Origin: Spirochaetales bacterium
Lineage (GTDB): Bacteria; Spirochaetota; Spirochaetia; DSM-2461
Length of the DNA stretch: 64,000 bases
Reading direction: 5' to 3'
NCBI GenBank assembly: GCA_016936295.1
Contig: JAFGYD010000215.1
Location: 1 to 64,000, forward strand
Position numbers and translations under genes: made by a program
Shown here: one piece after another, positions 58,617 through 64,000 of the stretch
Layout of the letters: the number at the start of each line of letters is the position of its first letter
Position numbering within the stretch: the stretch's first letter is position 1
The notes under the pieces: model-generated
What the model saw: the letters and a program-made list of their open reading frames with translations, nothing else
The model's database searches: none
Told to the model about the DNA's origin: nothing

Positions 58617-60606
58617 TTATTAAACTTGGTATATCAACAATTAATGCAACTGTTCCATCTCCTAATATTGTTGCACTAGTTATATGATCCACTTTGCTAA
58701 AGTTTTTTTGCAGAGATTTTAATACTACCTGATACTGTTCTAAAACATAATCCACTAATATAGCAACTTTCAATCCAGCTGCATTTACAACTATTATTTG
58801 ACCTTCTGCTGGATCATTTATATATTGGGGAATATTGAAAACTGAGTGAAGTCTTAATAATGGAATATAGCTCCCCCTAAAAAGTACAACTTCTTTACCC
58901 CCGGATATAGTTTTCAGGTCTTTTTTCTCAGCCTTAAAAATTTCTAAAATTGATAATGTAGGAATGATATATTTTTCTTCACCAACAGAAGTCAGCATTC
59001 CGTCTAGTATAGCTAGAGTTAATGGTAAATTGAGTTTAAAGGTTGTACCTTCGCCCTCTATACTTGCTAGGTCTATTGTTCCGTGAAGTTCATTTATTGT
59101 ACTTTTTACCACATCCATACCAACTCCACGTCCAGATATATCAGTTACAACTTCTGCAGTTGAAAATCCAGGGTGAAAAATTAGTGATAATATTTCTAGA
59201 TCTGTTAATTTTGTCTCTGGTGTAATTATCTTACGTTCAATAGCCTTTGCAATTAGTTTTTCCCTATTGATACCTTTCCCATCGTCTGAAACTTCAATAA
59301 CTACTTTGCCGCTTTCCAGATATGCAGAGAGTTTTAATAAGCCCTCTTCCGGTTTTCCAGCATTTATTCTCTCCTCTGCTGTTTCAATTCCGTGATCGAT
59401 ACAATTTCTAACCAAGTGTTTCATTGGGTCATTTAGTTTTTCAATCATATTTTTATCAAGTTCTGTATCATGGCCTGAAAGTTCAAGCTTTATCTTTTTC
59501 CCCATATCGTTAGCCATATCTCGAACAACCCGTTTAAACCTGTCAAAGGTACTTCCTAAATTCATCATTCGTAGTGATGTGACCTGTTCCTGAAGTAGTT
59601 TATTCTGATTTCTAAGCGCATCCGTAACGGTTTCTAAACTGTCTGGTATAATATCGCTGTACTCCTCGACTAGAGTATTAAGTCGTGCTTGAGAAATTAA
59701 AAGTTCACTAACCGTATTAAATATCATTTCCAGTTTCTCTGTAGGAACCCTAATGTAGGATGATTCTGTTATTATAGGAGTTTTTACCAAATCGGATTCT
59801 GTTGTATTAGTAGTTTCATTTTTCACTATATTATAGTCTAAAATTGTTTTGTTATTTATTGTGTATTTAGATATAAGTTCTTTCTGATCTAATATATCCG
59901 ATAGGTTTACGAATTCAAGTTCCGATTCATCTATAACAAAACAAAAAATGTCTTTTAATTCGGCTATACTCTTGTTTGTTGAAAAAAATAGTTTCCAAGA
60001 CATATAGAATTTTTCTGGATCAAAATCTTCAGGATCGTAATCTTCGGTAAAATATTGATATATATCTATAATTTGCCCAATTTTTTTTAAGTCTGAAATG
60101 AACATTAAAGGATCTATCCCTACAAGGAAAATATTTGAGAAATAATGAAGTTTAATATAATATATATCCTCGTCTACCTTTTTCTCAATTTTTACTTCTG
60201 AATCATCAATTTTTTTTTCATTTTCTTTTAAAAGCATGTTGTTAATAGTTTCTTCTAAATTCTTTGTATTCACACCTTTTTCTGGACTTTCATTATTTTT
60301 TATATTTTCTAGCATTACCCTAATTATATCCATAGAGTTAAGAATTACAGATATAACTTCCTTTTCTATTTTTATTGACCCATTTCTGATGCTTTCAAAA
60401 AGATCTTCTACTATATGGGTAAAATCTTTCATATGGGTGAATCCTGCTAAACCAGCCCCACCTTTGATTGAGTGCATAGCTCTAAAAGCATCATTTATTT
60501 TAGTGTTATCATCAGGATTTTCTTCGATGTAAATAATCAAGGATTCCAGGACTTGTAAATTCTCATCTGCTTCTTGTATAAATATATCATGTAGTACATT
60601 TTCCAT
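58609..60606 (-). CDS. cheA: CheA histidine kinase
   Basis: HPt AMHSIKGGAGLAGF; LVRNCIDHGIE; GRGVGMDVVKS; C-terminal CheW-like domain. Confidence 0.96.
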   Translation of the reverse strand: MENVLHDIFIQEADENLQVLESLIIYIEENPDDNTKINDAFRAMHSIKGGAGLAGFTHMKDFTHIVEDLFESIRNGSIKIEKEVISVILNSMDIIRVMLENIKNNESPEKGVNTKNLEETINNMLLKENEKKIDDSEVKIEKKVDEDIYYIKLHYFSNIFLVGIDPLMFISDLKKIGQIIDIYQYFTEDYDPEDFDPEKFYMSWKLFFSTNKSIAELKDIFCFVIDESELEFVNLSDILDQKELISKYTINNKTILDYNIVKNETTNTTESDLVKTPIITESSYIRVPTEKLEMIFNTVSELLISQARLNTLVEEYSDIIPDSLETVTDALRNQNKLLQEQVTSLRMMNLGSTFDRFKRVVRDMANDMGKKIKLELSGHDTELDKNMIEKLNDPMKHLVRNCIDHGIETAEERINAGKPEEGLLKLSAYLESGKVVIEVSDDGKGINREKLIAKAIERKIITPETKLTDLEILSLIFHPGFSTAEVVTDISGRGVGMDVVKSTINELHGTIDLASIEGEGTTFKLNLPLTLAILDGMLTSVGEEKYIIPTLSILEIFKAEKKDLKTISGGKEVVLFRGSYIPLLRLHSVFNIPQYINDPAEGQIIVVNAAGLKVAILVDYVLEQYQVVLKSLQKNFSKVDHITSATILGDGTVALIVDIPSLINA

Positions 60607-60607
60607 A

Positions 60608-60979
60608 CTAAGCTCCTATAAAACGTTTTATAAGTTCTAGTAAAGTAGACGGCTCAAATGGTTTTACAATCCATCCACTTGCACCGGCTTTTTTACCTTC
60701 AATTTTCTTTGATTTTTGAGATTCAGTTGTTAAAAATAATATAGGTGTGTATTTATAAGTTTCTATTTTTCTAACATTGTTTATTAATGATATTCCATCC
60801 ATGTTTGGCATGTTTATATCAAATATAAATAGATCTATATCACCCTTGAAATTCTGTATTTTTTTTAATGCATCAACACCGTCGGAAGCTAATTGAACAT
60901 TAAAGTTTTCATTTTTAAGAGTTAATTCAATTGATGCACGAGCTGTAGGGGAATCATCTACAGCGAAAATAGTTTTCAA
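60608..60979 (-). CDS. cheY: CheY-like response regulator
   Basis: FAVDDSPT..LFIFDINMPNMDG..WIVKPF. Confidence 0.95.
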   Translation of the reverse strand: MKTIFAVDDSPTARASIELTLKNENFNVQLASDGVDALKKIQNFKGDIDLFIFDINMPNMDGISLINNVRKIETYKYTPILFLTTESQKSKKIEGKKAGASGWIVKPFEPSTLLELIKRFIGA

Positions 60980-60992
60980 AGATTTTCTCCTT

Positions 60993-61577
60993 TTATTGTC
61001 CTAATACCTTTACACTTTTTTCTAAAGCCTCAGCTTCTTTGTCTGTTAAAAATCGGTTTAAATTCATTAGAATAATCATTCTGGATCCAATTCTTCCTAT
61101 TTTATCAACAAAATTTATATCTATAGAGCTGTTAAAGTCAGGTGTTTCACTTAAGTTCTCGGCTGAGATACTTAATACGTCAGATACTGAATCAACAATA
61201 AATCCTACAGTTTTCCCATCTCCTATTTGTGCAATTATAACAATTGTGTTTTCATCAAGTTCTTTGACATCCAATTTAAATCTTCTTCTGAGCATATAGA
61301 GAGGAATAATGTTTCCCCGTAAATTAATAATTCCTGGAATATAGTCCGGAGCCCCGGGAATTCTAGTAAGATTAGGAATTGAGATAATCTCTTGTACAGA
61401 CAAAATAGGAACCCCATACTCCTCGTTTGCAAGTGAAAAAACTACATACTGATTGGTTATATCCATATTTAGCTGGGAGACTAATAAATCCTCTTCTTCT
61501 GAATCCTCATCAATATTGGAAATTTCTGATAAACGTTCATTTAACTGCTCAATATCTGTATTTTCAAATTCTTTCAT
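60993..61577 (-). CDS. cheW: CheW adaptor
   Basis: YVVFSLANEEYGVPILSVQEII..PDYIPGIINLRGNIIPLYMLR. Confidence 0.95.
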   Translation of the reverse strand: MKEFENTDIEQLNERLSEISNIDEDSEEEDLLVSQLNMDITNQYVVFSLANEEYGVPILSVQEIISIPNLTRIPGAPDYIPGIINLRGNIIPLYMLRRRFKLDVKELDENTIVIIAQIGDGKTVGFIVDSVSDVLSISAENLSETPDFNSSIDINFVDKIGRIGSRMIILMNLNRFLTDKEAEALEKSVKVLGQ

Positions 61578-61599
61578 AATAATTCCTTCCGCCCTTTAT

Positions 61600-62928
61600 T
61601 TAAAATTCCGAAAAATCAGAACTATCTGCCATTTCGGAGAATATTTCATAAGCCTCAGATTTTGGCTCATTTTTAACAACTGGTTTCTTTATCTTTACTT
61701 CTGGATTAACCGCAATTTTAACTTCTGGTTTCTTTATCTTTACTTCTGGATTAACCGCAATTTTAACTTCTGGTTTCTTCACCTTTACTTCTGGAGTAAC
61801 AACCTTCTTCATCTCTTTTGTGACTGTTTCCTTAGTTTTTTCTGTTTTAAAGAAATTTAATAATTCATTTAAGTTAAAAGAAAGATCCAGTAATTTACTT
61901 GTAGAAGAAGTGGCTTCTTTTGCAAGATGGGCATTCTCCTGGGCTGTTGAATCAAATTCAGAAATTGTTTTATCAATTAAATCTGCACTTGAAAGTTGTT
62001 CGTGGGACGAAGCAGAAATTTCACTAACTAAGGCTGTTACTTTTTTTACAGCCACACTTATTTGATCTAACATCTCTCCTGCGTTAGTTGCAATTTCTAC
62101 ACCTTCTATTACTTTTTTATTACTATCTTTTATTATATCAGCAATCTCTTTCGCTGCTTTATCAGATCTTTTAGCTAACTTTCTTACTTCAACAGCAACA
62201 ACTCCAAAGCCTTTTCCATGCTCACCAGCCCGTGCTGCTTCAATTGATGCATTTAAAGCTAAAAGATTAGTTTGAAAAGCTATGTTATTCATAACCAAAA
62301 TAATATCTGAAATTTTATCACTTGATTTATTAATATCATTCATGGATTTAATCATGGAATTAACAGCAGAAGTTCCATTATTCGTTTTATCAAGGGCATC
62401 TCGGGATAGTTGATCTGCAAGTCTTGTATTGTCTGCGTTTGATTTAATTGATGAATTCATCTGAATAATTGCTGAAGATGTTTGCTCTACAGATGATGCT
62501 TGAGTATTTGTTCTTTCTGTAAGATTTTTATTACCTTCAACAAGCTGTTTTGTTGTTATACTTATATCTGTTGAATTACTTTGAAGGGATTGTGCTATAT
62601 TAGAAAGATTTTTTCTTAAATCTTCTAAAGCTTGGTTAAATTGATCTATTTCACTTTTATCCGACGTTACTACTTTAGTAGAAAGATCTCCTGAAGATAA
62701 TTTTTTTGCTGTTGATATACTCTCATTAATTTTAGAAAGTATTTTATTTGCATTAAATAATATAAAAATAAAATAGAGAAATGATAATAGTATTAGTGTT
62801 ATTGGATAAATCATTCCATTTGAAGCACTACTTCTTAAATAAAAAATCAATGTAATTATTACATTTAACAAAATAAAAACAATAAAACTTAGAAATAGAT
62901 ATTTTTTATATTTTGAGTTAAGAATCAC
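61600..62928 (-). CDS. Methyl-accepting chemotaxis protein with minimal periplasmic loop and PEVK-like C-terminal linker
   Basis: [44 protein letters not shown]-terminus [15 protein letters not shown] repeats ending SSDFSEF. Confidence 0.94.
   Translation of the reverse strand: MILNSKYKKYLFLSFIVFILLNVIITLIFYLRSSASNGMIYPITLILLSFLYFIFILFNANKILSKINESISTAKKLSSGDLSTKVVTSDKSEIDQFNQALEDLRKNLSNIAQSLQSNSTDISITTKQLVEGNKNLTERTNTQASSVEQTSSAIIQMNSSIKSNADNTRLADQLSRDALDKTNNGTSAVNSMIKSMNDINKSSDKISDIILVMNNIAFQTNLLALNASIEAARAGEHGKGFGVVAVEVRKLAKRSDKAAKEIADIIKDSNKKVIEGVEIATNAGEMLDQISVAVKKVTALVSEISASSHEQLSSADLIDKTISEFDSTAQENAHLAKEATSSTSKLLDLSFNLNELLNFFKTEKTKETVTKEMKKVVTPEVKVKKPEVKIAVNPEVKIKKPEVKIAVNPEVKIKKPVVKNEPKSEAYEIFSEMADSSDFSEF
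61681..61800 (-). repeat. Tandem repeat: two identical 45-bp units plus a diverged partial third
   Basis: TGGTTTCTTTATCTTTACTTCTGGATTAACCGCAATTTTAACTTC at 61681-61725 and 61726-61770; partial at 61771-61800. Confidence 0.95.
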
Positions 62929-63049
62929 ACTACACCCCTTTATTCTAATTATTTGTCATAAAAATTTATCTTGCAAGATTTTAATTAATTCATTTATGGA
63001 ATTTCAGGTGGAAGTGTTTTAATATTAAATAATTGGGAAAACTAGAAAA

Positions 63050-63736
63050 ATGAAATTTATTAATAAAATGATAACTATTTTAGTTGACTATAACGAAACA
63101 ATCTCAAACTTAATTAATAGTAAATTATACTATAAAGCTGATAGTATAGAGGATTCTATTCTATTTAATCTTGAATGTAATAATGTTGATTCTTATATCA
63201 TTAACTGTAATAACCAGGATATTACTCATTGGATTGAGAAAATTAGATATCTTAATTCGTATATTCCCATAGCTTTAATAAATTCTGACAAAACTAATAA
63301 AAAAGAGTTTAAAAATCTTTATATTTTGAAAAAAGCAGAAGATTATATGAATTTTTTTACTAAAATACCCGATGATCAAAGGGATGCGAACCGTTTGAAT
63401 TGGCCTCTAAAGGTAAATTTCAACTTCGATTCAGAGAGTAGTAGCACTAGTATAGGTTTAGTTCTTTCTCTATCTATTACTGGTTGCTATATGAAGATTT
63501 CAGGTTGTGAAAATCCTTCTGAAGGGGATATATGCTACATGGATTTTTCTTTTAATGAATATCTCTTTTATGCAGAGGGAAGAATAGTTAGATGCGATAA
63601 AGATGGAAGTGGTTTTGTTTCTGGTGTTGGGCTCGAGTTTGTGAACGTATCGCCTCAAACTATTAAAATTTTAAATAATATAATAAACGAAAAAATATTA
63701 TCGGAAATAATGTCTGAAATAGGTAAAGGTATATGA
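63050..63736 (+). CDS. PilZ-domain protein with receiver-like N-terminal region
   Basis: RDANR (RxxxR) followed by SLSITG (variant of D/NxSxxG) and C-terminal barrel GVGLEFVN. Confidence 0.65.
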   Translation: MKFINKMITILVDYNETISNLINSKLYYKADSIEDSILFNLECNNVDSYIINCNNQDITHWIEKIRYLNSYIPIALINSDKTNKKEFKNLYILKKAEDYMNFFTKIPDDQRDANRLNWPLKVNFNFDSESSSTSIGLVLSLSITGCYMKISGCENPSEGDICYMDFSFNEYLFYAEGRIVRCDKDGSGFVSGVGLEFVNVSPQTIKILNNIINEKILSEIMSEIGKGI

Positions 63737-64000
63737 ATATTGATAATTTAAATATGGATAATGGAAATTTATGGAGTCAACTTAAAGAGTTTACAGATAA
63801 TCTTAATGATTATATGAATGAATATGAGCAATTGACAATAATGATTTCTAGAAAGCTCCCTGAAATTGAAAGGAAGATAGATGAAAACATAGATTCTGCT
63901 ACTCAATTACAAAATATGATTAATAATTCCCAAAGCCGAAGTTCCGATTCAGGAATAGCGATGGAATTATCACAATTTAATAATCAGTTGAATTCTGTTA
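63733..64000 (+). CDS. Unknown protein, truncated at window end
   Basis: ATG overlaps the upstream stop (ATGA); frame open to the window end (MNIDNLNMDNGNLWSQLKEFTDNLNDYMNEYEQL...). Confidence 0.6.
   Translation, partial: MNIDNLNMDNGNLWSQLKEFTDNLNDYMNEYEQLTIMISRKLPEIERKIDENIDSATQLQNMINNSQSRSSDSGIAMELSQFNNQLNSV

Noticed and set aside
61681-61800. CRISPR-like repeat array
   Set aside because: Repeats are contiguous with no spacers and in frame in the MCP; a coding tandem repeat.
61453-61860. 135-aa plus-strand ORF with [13 protein letters not shown] repeats
   Set aside because: Antisense translation of the MCP 45-bp PEVK repeats; repetitive aromatic sequence is an artefact.

Overview
AT-rich bacterial chromosomal window. 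Gene content suggests a spirochaete-like, motile, largely anaerobic organism; that assignment is inference. There are about 46 credible protein genes, with no rRNA, tRNA, CRISPR array or intact mobile element recognised. Main blocks: (1) a TetR-controlled ABC export locus with one ATPase and two paralogous FtsX/LolCE-type permease pairs flanking a LolA-like protein and an outer-membrane protein; (2) rex-serC-serA; (3) an FMN riboswitch with ribD-ribE-ribBA-ribH; (4) an unusual chemosensory operon (MCP-CheW-unknown-CheB-CheR-CheA/REC) ending in two class III nucleotide cyclases with complementary active-site losses, which suggests an obligate heterodimer analogous to mammalian C1/C2; (5) nifS-nifU behind an IscR-like palindrome; (6) a nucleotidase lipoprotein behind a 4x TGAAAT array on a 10-11 bp period; (7) a canonical chemotaxis operon (MCP-cheW-cheY-cheA-cheD-cheR-cheB). 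The strongest candidate for an undescribed system is the chemosensory/split-cyclase operon at 29987-39959. All calls come from reading the sequence and motif recognition; no database searches were run.
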